In this document: one piece after another, positions 17,501-26,783 of the stretch | Position numbering within the stretch: position 1 is the first letter of the stretch | Layout of the letters: every line of letters begins with the position of its first letter | From: a virus | Length of the DNA: 38,322 bases | Strand: one strand, 5' to 3' | Virus record (IMG/VR): IMGVR_UViG_3300045538_000127 | Location: 1-38,322 of that record | Program-made: the position numbers and the translations under genes | Notes under the pieces: model-generated | Told to the model about the DNA's origin: nothing | The model's database searches: none | Seen by the model: only the letters and a program-made list of their open reading frames with translations

Positions 17501-20500
17501 CATCGAGATGTCCAGAATGGGTACATTCGCTGGCAATGTCTCCAATATACTTAGAGCCGAAGTAGTCACTCAAACAAAAGGCCCGTACAACAAGGTTGCT
17601 AACAGAGAGGAAGGCCCGTTTACCGAGACACGAAACTTCCAACCTGTCGAACTCAACATCTACTTTGAGCGTAAGAGAAGCAAGGACATGGAAGACGGCG
17701 AAACTGTCTACACTTATGAGTCTGGTGAGCCTAATATGCTCGCCAAGGTCATCGACCATGACGCAATCCTTACCAGAATAGACTACTTCTTTGACGAGTA
17801 TAAGGGAGACATCGACTATAAGGAGGTCAGAAGACTGTTCCAGACCAAGGAAGACCTGTATATTGCCGCCAAGTCCCTGCTTTCGCATTACTCTACATCA
17901 AAAATTGCTGAAGGCGGCATAGCCATTTTCAGAAATGCTGGGGCTGTTTCCGTCAGGGATGCTGGAAGAATGCGTACCATCGTGAATGGTGTGCTTGGCT
18001 TCCATCCTACTAAGACGCAGATGAGGGCTGGCGAGTACGCCAATCCTTGGCATGAACTTCAGATTAGAAAGAGGAGCGAAGATGCTGACCTTCCTGCCGT
18101 CATCAAAGACTTCAGGGTTGACCGCATCGGTCATATGCACTCCAGAGACGGAGAAGGCTTCTTCTACGACCATGACAACGCTCATTCTCGTTCTACCTAT
18201 AACTTCTCTCCTTCCAAGTCTAACAGAGACCATGAAGGCAATCCTATGTCCAAGGCTGAGATGCTGTCCGTTAAGAACAGCGTTTACCGAAACAGGGAAG
18301 GTGAAGTGCTTTCTGTCTATAGCCTCAAGAAGGCTTTGGGCAATGTAAGAAGAAACAACAGAGAGTCTGTCTTCGACTATGTCGATGAGAGCCTTGGTGC
18401 TGTCATTGACGGCATCAACCCGAGACTCAGAGGAAGACAGTATGTGTCAGAAAGCGGATGGATGCACTACACTCCTGACATGAGCGAGGCTTCGTTCGTC
18501 AGCAGAGGCTCGATGGAGACTGGATACATTGATACTACCAAGCATCTGGACATCTCCAGCGTAGACTATAACTCTACCCCTGACCAGTATATCAGAGCCA
18601 TTGCCGAAGGCATGAGCCGACTGACTGGCAGAAAGTTGGACGAGCATCTCAAGGAAATCTTCAATCTCAGGGATGTCGATGGCTACAAACTGTCCGAAAA
18701 GATTAACGGAAACAGGTCTCCGTTTGAAGCCAAGACGGACATAATCGAAGGTTATATCTTCACAAAGGATATGGCTAAGTACTTCAGGGATAATGACATT
18801 CACTCCCTTGAGTACATCCACTTCAATCCTGTCAGACAACACGCCACCTCTGCCGTGGCTATCTGGGACAATGGTCGTTTCATAGAGAACAGAGCCAGAA
18901 GAAGAGAAGCCAATTACTTTGCGTTCTCTCCTGCCAAGAAGAAAGAGGTTAAGCCTGACGGAACTCTCGCTCCTAAGTCCATGCTTGACCAGTTGGACAA
19001 GCGTCTTGCGGCTACCAAGGCCGCTAACATGGCTAAGGGCATGAACGCTGAAGAGGCCGTTCTTGAGGCGTTCATGGAATGGAAGGTGTCTGAAGACGGC
19101 GAAACCCTTCTCCCTAACACAAAGAGGATTACCGAAAAAGACATAGACAAGATTATTGCCGAAGAAGTCGCTAAGTACGAACAGATACTTGGAAAAGAAC
19201 TGGGTGACAACTTCTTTGACTACGAAGGTAGAAAGAAGATTAACACCCAACTGAAACCTCTCGTTCTTAAGTCGTTGAGAAAGTCTATGCCGTTCGCTCC
19301 TAATGTCATCCTCAACCAGATTGCAGACATCGCTCTTAACGGCATAACCGCCAAGACTGTTGTTGAGAAGAAGTTAAAACTCAAGATTGCTGGTGAGCGT
19401 GGTAGCGGAAGAACTGACGACTACAAGGTCATCAGAGATAGTGTTCTTGCCAGATACAAGAAGCACTACCAGATGTCTGCCGAAAAGATAAACAACGGCT
19501 ACAAGAGTTCTTTGTTTAGGGCTGTTGAGATGAGCGAAGGAGAGTACTCATTGGCTAGAAGAGTACCCGAGTTTATGGACGCTGTCAGGGAAGGAAGACA
19601 GGCAGAATGGATTGCTAATAACAGAGAAGTAATCGACAACCTGTTTGGAGACCACGGCGGTTTGCGTGGTTTTGAAGACATGGTTCAGGGAAGAGAAAAG
19701 GAAATCTTCATCCTGATGGAGAAGGCGTTGCAGACCGAAATGGAAGACACTGGCGGCAACAAGTTCAAGATTATGAACTACAAGGCTCTTGAGGAATTAT
19801 ACGCCGCAAGAACCAAGGAGTTCTTGTTTGAGGCCATAAAAACTCCTTCAAAAGAACGAGGTGAACTTCTCAAGACATATCAGAAGTACAGAGATATGGC
19901 TCAGGAAAAGAGAGACCTACGCTCTAGGTTCAAGTCATACAACGACACCATCAATGCCTTCATCAAGGAAGAATTCAACACTAGAGTCCTCGACACTCTT
20001 ACAGCCCTTGAGATTGACACTAAGTTAGATGAAGAGGTAGTTCAGAATGTCAGAGCATTGATGTACAGAGATGTAAGAAACGGACTGTATAAGTTCGGTT
20101 CTTATGATGCCATTGCTCAGTCGGTCAGATACTACTATGCACAGTCTAACGCCGATGGTAAGAACAAGGTCATCAACGCTAGGCTTGCCGTCCAGAAGAA
20201 CCTGCTGAAGTCCTTGGCAGACCTTGAGGCCGCTGGTTTCGTTGGCATCAACTTCCACAAGATGGAAAGACCTTACGAAATAATTGATGGTCAGAAATCC
20301 TACCTCTTTCACAAGGTAGACATCGTAGACCCTCAGCGTGGAGTCATTGACACAAAGGATGCGTACAATGTCTGGAACTTTGACGGAACTTATTTCAAGG
20401 TCATTGAAGCACCAACAGGTGAAACAGGGTGGGATAAGGCTATCCTCAAGTTAATCGACACAAGAAACGGAAGAGAGGTTCTCACACAGCCTGTCACGAG

Positions 20501-23500
20501 AGACGAGAACGCTGAAAGAACAGCCGTAATCAACAACTTCCTAAGAGAAGCCTCTGGCAGAATGAACAAGGAAGTTCCTGCTACAGTTCTCAACTCTCAG
20601 TTCGGAAAGGTAGACGGCCCGATGAAGAGTTATATCCTTATTAACCATGAGTTGAATGAGTACAGAGGTGATGTAGATAAGCGTTCTCCTCTGTTCACGG
20701 ATTGGTCGAACTACGACCTATACAAGAACGGAAATTACTTTGTCGCCATCAGAAAGTGGAATACTGAAAGTGCCGACATCAAGACTCTTGAAAGAATTAA
20801 TAAATTGAAGGACGACATCTCTCGTGGCTTTGAGATTATTGAGAGAAAGAAGAACGGCAAGACCATCAAGACCAAGAGAGAATTCTCCATCGAGGAGATT
20901 GTTCAGAAGCGTGAGCAGGTCACAGAACTTCAGGGCAAGGTAAACAAGGACAGAGGCATCATCCTTGAGGTGGACAACATCGGAAGAGTCACGAAGATTG
21001 GTTCTCCGCACACCCTGCTTGAACAGAGCAAGGCTCTTTCTGCCCTTAAGAAGGGCAAGATTGAGAACTACGCCTTACAGCACTATGTCACAGAACTGTT
21101 TGCAGACTATGTGAAACTTGAAGGCACGATGCGTAAGAAACAGGCTGATAAGATTGCCGAAGTCTTAGGCACAGGTGAGAACGGCAACATCGCCAAGATT
21201 AAGAAACTTGAAAAGATACTCCGTGAGGCTGAAACGGAACTTCAGACTGCTGTGAATTCTAAGATGCGTGAGATGAACAAGCAACTTAAGGATGCTGGCA
21301 TCAACAGAGAGGTCACAGCCCTTGAAGCCTATCGGAGAATTGAGATGGACTTGGACAGTCTTAGAAAGAACTCAGACAACGCCATGAAGCGTCTTACCGC
21401 TCTTGAGAATGTGTTGTTTACGGAGGGTGCTTTCCCTGAGTACCAAGCAATGTCTCCAGAGCAGAAGCGTCTGTTCGAAGAAAGAATTCAAAACAGAGGT
21501 GAAGAAGGAGAGTGGGTGCAAGACCCGATGACTGGAAAGTACACTTGGACTGTGACTGATTGGGTTGCCCAGAATGCGGCTAAACTTCCGAACGAAAGCA
21601 GAATTGAATACGCCACCAGACTCAGAAAGGAATACGCCAAGCAAAGAAGTCTTCATGCAGAGTACTCCACCAAGTTCGAACAACTTTCTGAAATCATAGA
21701 CAGAAAGAAGAGCACTCTGATGGATGTGGAGGAGCAGTTAGAGTTCCTCGTCAGACAGTACGGCTTGGCTAAGGGACTAAAAATTAGCAAAAAGACTGCA
21801 TTGTCCCTTATCGAAAAGTCCAAGAAGGGAGATGACCTTGTTGGTCTTTCTACCATCAACATCAGCAAACTTAAGAACTTCACGGGCAAGAAGGTCGAGC
21901 CTGTGTACCTTCCTGATACAGAAGGCATCATCCCAGACAAGAAGGGTCGTACTGGCATCCCTGAAAAAGGAGAAACTGTTGAAGACCTGCGTAAGATTTT
22001 TGCCAATGTCTTGGCGAATGTCTCTGGCAACTGGCACAGTATGTCCGACTCCGTGATGCTTATTAACACACTTATCGAGCGTCAGGGCATCCTAAAGAAC
22101 AGAGGTCAGTACAAGGAAAAGCCTCCTGTCAGGGAAGACTTTGAGTCTCCTCGTCAGTTCGAACAGGCGTATGAAGACTGGAACTCCAGAAAGACTGCGT
22201 ATGAGTCAAACTACCTACAGATACTTGGAACTATAGAGTCTTGGGGTAAGGACAAAAAGACTGGCTTAGACAGGAAGTCATTCAGCCAGAGACCTAACAA
22301 GCAGGTCAACCAGCGTATTGCCAAGTTGATGCAGGACGAACTTGGTGAGATGAACGCCATGCTTGGAAAGGCCATGCGTCTTGCCAGAGAAGCCAAGAAC
22401 AACGCTGAGTTCAACTTCAACGCTGAGTTTGAGTCCTTCCTTACCAGTGCCACCAAGTTGACAGGCAAGCAGGAGGGCTGGGTTAGAGACCCGCTCAACA
22501 GACAGCGTGTCAATGAACTTCAGGATGCCTTCGCAAGGGGTGATATCACTGAAAACCAATTGATTGAGACCATTCAGAACGAGGCTTATCTGTCTGCATA
22601 CGGAGAAGAGGGTGTCGAACTGATGAGAACCGATGAGGAACTCCAGTTAACAAGAACCAGAATTGCCGAGAAGATGGACAGAATAGACAGCATCGAGTTC
22701 GGCAAGTACAGGGAGAAGTATGACCCTAACTTCGTGTACAACGAGGAGAACGCCAAGGTTACAATCGATAAGATAAACAAGGACATCGATGACCTTAAGA
22801 TGACAGAGAGTGCTCTGCTCATGCGTCTTGATGACATCATCGCTGGGGTTGAAAGAGCCAACGCCTCCAACAGATACCAACTTGCTTTCTCCAGAAACGA
22901 GCACAACAACCAGCGTATTGCTAATAAGCGTTTCCTTATTGAACAGTGGAAGGAAGCGGTTGATGCCGATGGTAGTTCTGAAAACAGAAAGGGTCTTATT
23001 CAGGCTCAGAAAGAACTCGAAAGCCTCCTTCAGATTAAGGACACGCTTGAAGCCGAGATGCGTAAGACGGAAGGCGACAAGGATGTCGTGGTTCTTGACG
23101 ACAAGAAGTCCCTGTACAACTCCTCTGAGTTTAGAGAACTCGTAGACAGGGTAATCGCCTCCAGAAAGACGGACGAACAGAAGGAAATACTTAGAGTCCA
23201 GAGAGTTAAGGAGCGTATCGAATTGGCTAAACTTTGGGCTGAGGATTATAAGATGTTCCTCGATATGTTCAGGCAGGACGCTCTGGAACTTGGCCTCAAA
23301 GACCCGAACATCGTTGTCAGTGCCAACAACCCTAGAACCAGACACCTGTTCAACGCCTTCCCTAGGATTTCCTACGACCTGTACGGAAGTTCCCACCCGC
23401 TTGATTGGAGCGGTAGCGGATACGAGATTGGATACACAGAAAGAGGCGAGCAGATTGTCCGCTTCAGGGGTGGTCAAGACCCTGCTGGCCTTGTAAACAG

Positions 23501-25520
23501 AAGCCAGACCGAGTCTGCCAGACGGATGTTTACTGTCGCAGACTATATGTTCTTCGCCAGAAAGAGAGCGGACTACCACATGGCTAATCCCGATGCTCCT
23601 ATGAATGCGGAAGATTACCTGCTCATTACGCATCTTGTTCCCAAGAGCAGATATGTTCCTACCGAGCAGAAGGTTGCCACAATCAACAAACTTGAACTTG
23701 CGAACAAGCGTAGGGTTGCCAACGGCATATTGGATAATGTCTCTCTTCCTGAGAACAGACAGAAGTTCCTCAGGTCGTTCGTCAAGGATGGCCTGTCTCT
23801 GGTGATGGGAAGCAGGGGAGAAAGACTCCGTGCTCTCCAGAGAATAAGCGGCTTGGACAACGATGCTTGGAATAAGAAACTTCTTACGATGTCAGAGGAG
23901 GAAATACTCAAGGCCGCTTCTACGAGAGAAGTGGTCGAGAACGCCTTCTACTGGATTACTGACGGCTACATCCCGCTCAGTGATGCCACGAAGAAGACTG
24001 TGATGCTTGAGCGTAAGGATGGCACTAAGACTTCTATCAGGACAGAGACAATGGATGTCCAGCGTCTCATCGAGTTCGAAGAGTTTGCTACCTTCATGGA
24101 CGAAGAACTGTCTGCCGCCAAACTGACATCTATGTTCGACTCCATGCCTTACGCCAAGGCTCAGTACGAGATGCTTGCCCCTGAGGACAGGATGGGTCTG
24201 AACATGGATGCTTTCCAGCGTCTGGCAATGGACAACAACGCCGAGATGCTTAGGTATCAGCGTGAGCAGTTCCTTGCCAGAGGAAACAAGCCTGTCTGGT
24301 TCGCCGATAGGTTCCACGAAGCCAAGCACACGGGCAAGAGCACGGACTACCAGATGCTTGAGCAGGAAAGAATTGGAAGACTCATTGCCCAGACTGCGGC
24401 TGTCGAGTCGTCCATCCAGAAGTACAAGGGTGACCTCACAGGCTTTATGAAGCACCGCCCTGCGGCTGTGCGTAATATGCTTGGTCTTAAGGACGGACTT
24501 CACTTCCCTGACCTTGTGTTCAGGGAAACAGATGGCATAGTCACACAGGCTGACTCTTGGAAGGAGTCCACTGACGGCAGGTACATCATCCAGAGAGTAG
24601 CCACCGAGAAGAAGGGTGTTCACTACAAGTTATACTTCATCGGCGAGACAGTTAAGAACGCTGACGGGGCTACCATGTACGAAATCCCCACCACACAGTT
24701 GGGTAACTTCGGTGAACTTGACCAAGCCCAAATCATGGCTCGCTTCTACGAGGATGACATCCAGCGTATCAAGCAGACCGCTTCCTATGTGTCTGGTGGC
24801 GAAGGTGCGTTCGACTCCCTTAGGGTTGGCGATGTGCTCCTTGCCAGAGAGGGTGCTGGTGCTGTCCTTAAGTCTGCCTATGACGCACCTGCCTTCTCCA
24901 AGGCTGTGATTGCGGCCTTCAAGAAGGCCAAGGCCAAGCCTGAGAATGTAGCCGACATGGAGACAGTCCTCAGACCGCTCTATAACTTCGGTGAGACACA
25001 GCGACTGGTATGGAGTACTGCCAACGGCAAGCCCATGCAGAGGGAGTTCGTCATCACGCCTCGCTCCGAGGGTATACTTAGCAAGTACTACTACAGGGAT
25101 GTAGCCGCTGACGGCGTGGTCAAGTGGACACAGAAGCCTCGCAAGGCCAATGATGGTGCTCAGTCCGACCCGACTGTATCGGTGGACAGCAATGCTCAGA
25201 CCGAACAGCAGAACCCCAGCACCAACACCAAGCCTGACGCTAACACAGAGCCTACCCCTGAGGATAAGATTGTTACCGACTCCACGGAGTTCACCATCGT
25301 CCAAAACAAGAGCAAGGACGGCGAAAGGTTTGAGCAGTGGGAAATCCTTAGGAACCGACTGGGCTACCAGATTATTAGGCTCAAGGACAAAGCCGCTAAT
25401 CGTGATGTGTTCAAGTTGTTTAACGCAACCTCAAACTATCTTGGTCAATATTACGATGAGATGGATGCTGTTGAAGAAATTCTACAACAAGAGTTCAAGA
25501 AACTGTACGGCAATGAATGA
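14586..25520 (+). CDS. Giant (3,644-residue) internal virion / polyvalent-type protein
   Basis: One uninterrupted frame of 3,644 codons, over a quarter of the window. Residues about 1-460 hold hydrophobic Ala/Gly-rich stretches (GGAFGFTFGG, GIGSGFTIGSAF) that could contact membrane. Residues 572-576 read EELFH with an FEEFLASYW helix about 90 residues later, resembling a degenerate HExxH zincin. A Lys/Pro-rich linker lies near residue 850. Around 1100-1450, segments such as FHPTKTQMRAGEYANPWHE, YNFSPSKS, VYRNREGEVLSVY and NYFAFSPAKKK recall large polyvalent proteins of phages and mobile elements. Residues about 2050-2300 and 2600-2850 are coiled coil. The C-terminus has a low-complexity Gln/Pro/Thr linker and a final compact domain. 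By position it equals the largest ejection protein. No RNA polymerase motifs were found, so an N4-type virion polymerase is unlikely but not excluded. Confidence 0.75.
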   Translation: MSELTFSNQEELRKLALANGLILPSQQKKEDSEIPLIPDGDVNIPQEPEDEGMIVAEKIRQFTGVGYRPTYEEAIKYKRFMEQQEISAWAMIGQAIEQTASDLSSAALSLAGDTLSLKLPKVAGSVVEGAALGTKNWYYMMEEAKYNEASPIHKLLYKKTGSDEEYYYNLTKLLDVREKMERDINEGILLPKEVEVAGVKLDLWNPATVMGISYIADPSWVTPNLGIESALAKGMRGASKVMALNEQLANVAVWSSKQAELAAGKVQKGSSALANQIVKTEEALIKNIEDVTGQKVFVGISGNIVDRNDLGRGAMSAAGLNAVKIPAWGFTTLAWGASKITETAASAAQLAAKIAQEPTTQYGLRMSERLAMQSDNASVRAIAGTWAKTGSPLVEWAGNTTRTSLHSAMYGGAFGFTFGGEEGFYHGIGSGFTIGSAFHQIGAIHGTVAGADAPREVIKNFLWATEGYDFPNKEGVFRLLANAEKDYGAEAKLKLMADIAASERLQRDVKKVILTEERIKEIIGENSPEWAEFIKEANGSPDFGGIAFQRTLDGQKVVIINADRAHHFAAKEELFHTLLMDNRYGLEFQRHAMDALIGSEDNKGALYRVSKDDGARMLETFRDAYLGVEDKASNGDPERINKTRQIWNEVINKFRNGETDGRLNKLFEEFLASYWVSYVDDKPIDFLLKGGDLGLVRNAIELAKDAYKNTMHQDLRAAGGKFVFGKEIDGFFTNQTTGQRVRIPKLEKLMKHFVERSRKEMYTGWVQNKRSVTSVEKALTGGLEHLVINNADGSARIGSADEVSKKVGKGLRSAIEEIAQLEERGLKFQVIGKDGEVNASFSAAKNSRKPKKKKAPKPSKDVLLDEDADTTPLDYTATKRYNKHWEEQAEALAEQEKVPITNKELAAAEQVAGEAPDMGGWSTDKRKKFWKSVWNGNPRIKITGVATKKELAILEKWLPYSVVNRFKHLNAVIEMSRMGTFAGNVSNILRAEVVTQTKGPYNKVANREEGPFTETRNFQPVELNIYFERKRSKDMEDGETVYTYESGEPNMLAKVIDHDAILTRIDYFFDEYKGDIDYKEVRRLFQTKEDLYIAAKSLLSHYSTSKIAEGGIAIFRNAGAVSVRDAGRMRTIVNGVLGFHPTKTQMRAGEYANPWHELQIRKRSEDADLPAVIKDFRVDRIGHMHSRDGEGFFYDHDNAHSRSTYNFSPSKSNRDHEGNPMSKAEMLSVKNSVYRNREGEVLSVYSLKKALGNVRRNNRESVFDYVDESLGAVIDGINPRLRGRQYVSESGWMHYTPDMSEASFVSRGSMETGYIDTTKHLDISSVDYNSTPDQYIRAIAEGMSRLTGRKLDEHLKEIFNLRDVDGYKLSEKINGNRSPFEAKTDIIEGYIFTKDMAKYFRDNDIHSLEYIHFNPVRQHATSAVAIWDNGRFIENRARRREANYFAFSPAKKKEVKPDGTLAPKSMLDQLDKRLAATKAANMAKGMNAEEAVLEAFMEWKVSEDGETLLPNTKRITEKDIDKIIAEEVAKYEQILGKELGDNFFDYEGRKKINTQLKPLVLKSLRKSMPFAPNVILNQIADIALNGITAKTVVEKKLKLKIAGERGSGRTDDYKVIRDSVLARYKKHYQMSAEKINNGYKSSLFRAVEMSEGEYSLARRVPEFMDAVREGRQAEWIANNREVIDNLFGDHGGLRGFEDMVQGREKEIFILMEKALQTEMEDTGGNKFKIMNYKALEELYAARTKEFLFEAIKTPSKERGELLKTYQKYRDMAQEKRDLRSRFKSYNDTINAFIKEEFNTRVLDTLTALEIDTKLDEEVVQNVRALMYRDVRNGLYKFGSYDAIAQSVRYYYAQSNADGKNKVINARLAVQKNLLKSLADLEAAGFVGINFHKMERPYEIIDGQKSYLFHKVDIVDPQRGVIDTKDAYNVWNFDGTYFKVIEAPTGETGWDKAILKLIDTRNGREVLTQPVTRDENAERTAVINNFLREASGRMNKEVPATVLNSQFGKVDGPMKSYILINHELNEYRGDVDKRSPLFTDWSNYDLYKNGNYFVAIRKWNTESADIKTLERINKLKDDISRGFEIIERKKNGKTIKTKREFSIEEIVQKREQVTELQGKVNKDRGIILEVDNIGRVTKIGSPHTLLEQSKALSALKKGKIENYALQHYVTELFADYVKLEGTMRKKQADKIAEVLGTGENGNIAKIKKLEKILREAETELQTAVNSKMREMNKQLKDAGINREVTALEAYRRIEMDLDSLRKNSDNAMKRLTALENVLFTEGAFPEYQAMSPEQKRLFEERIQNRGEEGEWVQDPMTGKYTWTVTDWVAQNAAKLPNESRIEYATRLRKEYAKQRSLHAEYSTKFEQLSEIIDRKKSTLMDVEEQLEFLVRQYGLAKGLKISKKTALSLIEKSKKGDDLVGLSTINISKLKNFTGKKVEPVYLPDTEGIIPDKKGRTGIPEKGETVEDLRKIFANVLANVSGNWHSMSDSVMLINTLIERQGILKNRGQYKEKPPVREDFESPRQFEQAYEDWNSRKTAYESNYLQILGTIESWGKDKKTGLDRKSFSQRPNKQVNQRIAKLMQDELGEMNAMLGKAMRLAREAKNNAEFNFNAEFESFLTSATKLTGKQEGWVRDPLNRQRVNELQDAFARGDITENQLIETIQNEAYLSAYGEEGVELMRTDEELQLTRTRIAEKMDRIDSIEFGKYREKYDPNFVYNEENAKVTIDKINKDIDDLKMTESALLMRLDDIIAGVERANASNRYQLAFSRNEHNNQRIANKRFLIEQWKEAVDADGSSENRKGLIQAQKELESLLQIKDTLEAEMRKTEGDKDVVVLDDKKSLYNSSEFRELVDRVIASRKTDEQKEILRVQRVKERIELAKLWAEDYKMFLDMFRQDALELGLKDPNIVVSANNPRTRHLFNAFPRISYDLYGSSHPLDWSGSGYEIGYTERGEQIVRFRGGQDPAGLVNRSQTESARRMFTVADYMFFARKRADYHMANPDAPMNAEDYLLITHLVPKSRYVPTEQKVATINKLELANKRRVANGILDNVSLPENRQKFLRSFVKDGLSLVMGSRGERLRALQRISGLDNDAWNKKLLTMSEEEILKAASTREVVENAFYWITDGYIPLSDATKKTVMLERKDGTKTSIRTETMDVQRLIEFEEFATFMDEELSAAKLTSMFDSMPYAKAQYEMLAPEDRMGLNMDAFQRLAMDNNAEMLRYQREQFLARGNKPVWFADRFHEAKHTGKSTDYQMLEQERIGRLIAQTAAVESSIQKYKGDLTGFMKHRPAAVRNMLGLKDGLHFPDLVFRETDGIVTQADSWKESTDGRYIIQRVATEKKGVHYKLYFIGETVKNADGATMYEIPTTQLGNFGELDQAQIMARFYEDDIQRIKQTASYVSGGEGAFDSLRVGDVLLAREGAGAVLKSAYDAPAFSKAVIAAFKKAKAKPENVADMETVLRPLYNFGETQRLVWSTANGKPMQREFVITPRSEGILSKYYYRDVAADGVVKWTQKPRKANDGAQSDPTVSVDSNAQTEQQNPSTNTKPDANTEPTPEDKIVTDSTEFTIVQNKSKDGERFEQWEILRNRLGYQIIRLKDKAANRDVFKLFNATSNYLGQYYDEMDAVEEILQQEFKKLYGNE

Positions 25521-25800
25521 TTACCTTGAAGAGTTTAAGAAAACAGGATGGGTGTTCGCCATCCTTGGTGGCCTTGGTATGCTGGCTCGGCTCATCCTTA
25601 CGGACGAGAAGTACAACACCACCAAGTGGTTCAGGATGGTCATCGCTGGTGCTATAGTAGGGGTAATTTGCTACTTCTCTTTGCATAATGCAGATATTGA
25701 CCCATTTTATAAGTCTGTATTGTGCTCCGTATCTGGGTCTCTAGCACCTGAGTTGTTCAACTGGGTACGAGCGAAATTTTTACAAAAAGCCACACTATGA
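25513..25800 (+). CDS. Holin (LydA/HP1-holin-like)
   Basis: A 95-residue membrane protein. ATG 25513 overlaps the end of the giant gene by 8 nt; the frame is open much further upstream but that part lies inside the giant gene. Two clear hydrophobic segments (VFAILGGLGMLARLIL, MVIAGAIVGVICYFSL) and a third weaker one (SVLCSVSGSLAPELFNWV) with an SGSLAPEL turn fit the small-holin family that includes LydA and related phage holins. Holins form inner-membrane holes that time lysis. Its stop overlaps the next start (ATGA). The lysis role is supported by the spanin candidate two genes downstream. Confidence 0.75.
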   Translation: MNDYLEEFKKTGWVFAILGGLGMLARLILTDEKYNTTKWFRMVIAGAIVGVICYFSLHNADIDPFYKSVLCSVSGSLAPELFNWVRAKFLQKATL

Positions 25801-26783
25801 GTAATGAAGAATTAAGAGGTTTTAGAATTCAAGACGAAGATTCTATCTTCTGGGATGCAGTAAAACACCTTGAGCAAGATTATACTCCTGTATTTGGGTT
25901 GGAAAACAAGACTCCTTACGATGAAGCATTAAGGAGAAACATGAACAACCCGAATTATGGGTACATTTTTCATACTGACCCACAATCTGGATACACATAC
26001 CCCAAGGCAATTACTCAAGGATACTGGGATGAATGGAAGAGGTATCGAGGCTCTTATGTTCTTCCAGAAGGTTACCCAGCAAAAGATTATCCAAACTCTC
26101 AAGAGTATACAAGAAGGCTTATCTCTCCGACAGATAATCCTGCTACTCCTTTCTATACAGGAAACAAAGCCTACCCTCCCTCTCCTCTTTATGTAAATGC
26201 TATGGCAGATAAAAGAGTAACAGTTAGAAATCCTGTTATTGCTTCTCCTAGAGTTCGCTACACTCCTACTACAGCAGAAGAAAAAGCGGCATTTCTTAGG
26301 TCTCAGGCTGAAAGAGGTTTTACTTTAGTTGGTGAGCCTTACACGCCAGTCACAGATACAAGACTTGCTCCTAGAACTATGCTTTCTACGGAAAGAGTTC
26401 CGTACTATGGTGATTACAGGGCTGGCTCTGTTCCTACCCCTTCTGGAAAGCCGTTTATGACGGCAGGACAGGCCGTAAGATATGTGCCTCATTATCTTAT
26501 GAGACCTGATGTTGCCAGAGACTTAATGGCTAAGGCTGGTACAGCGGGTAACGCTCTTGGGGCGGCTGGCATCATAGCCAATGCTTACAACAGGGCTACG
26601 GCAGACTATGAAAACCCTGTTACTGGAGAGACATTCAGCAAGAACGAAGTCAAAGAACTTGATGGTCTTAACTATGCTAACGCTGACCTTGAGACCATAG
26701 CCATGTTCCACCCTGACAACGCCGAAAACCATCCTGAGATAACGGATGCGATGCGTGACAAGTTCTTCAAGAAGAAGAAATGA
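25797..26783 (+). CDS. Hypothetical protein between holin and spanin
   Basis: A 328-residue protein rich in Pro, Tyr, Thr and Arg over residues 1-230, with little regular structure (YVLPEGYPAKDYPNSQEYTR, PYTPVTDTRLAPRTM). A hydrophobic Ala/Gly stretch at about residues 244-260 (AGTAGNALGAAGIIANAY) is followed by a charged tail ending FKKKK. No known family was recognised. ATGA overlaps with the holin and the spanin candidate show that the three genes are co-translated. Base composition is lower in GC than the giant gene. It may be a virion protein or an accessory lysis factor; neither can be decided. Confidence 0.7.
   Translation: MSNEELRGFRIQDEDSIFWDAVKHLEQDYTPVFGLENKTPYDEALRRNMNNPNYGYIFHTDPQSGYTYPKAITQGYWDEWKRYRGSYVLPEGYPAKDYPNSQEYTRRLISPTDNPATPFYTGNKAYPPSPLYVNAMADKRVTVRNPVIASPRVRYTPTTAEEKAAFLRSQAERGFTLVGEPYTPVTDTRLAPRTMLSTERVPYYGDYRAGSVPTPSGKPFMTAGQAVRYVPHYLMRPDVARDLMAKAGTAGNALGAAGIIANAYNRATADYENPVTGETFSKNEVKELDGLNYANADLETIAMFHPDNAENHPEITDAMRDKFFKKKK

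Noticed and set aside
22647-23633. 328-residue minus-strand frame inside the giant gene
   Set aside because: It is antisense to an uninterrupted 3,644-codon gene with consistent codon use; no motif or start context of its own.
14586-25520. N4-type virion RNA polymerase
   Set aside because: Size and position would fit, but I could not find the T7-like polymerase motifs (catalytic Asp, Lys and Tyr-Gly boxes) by eye. Not fully excluded without a profile search.
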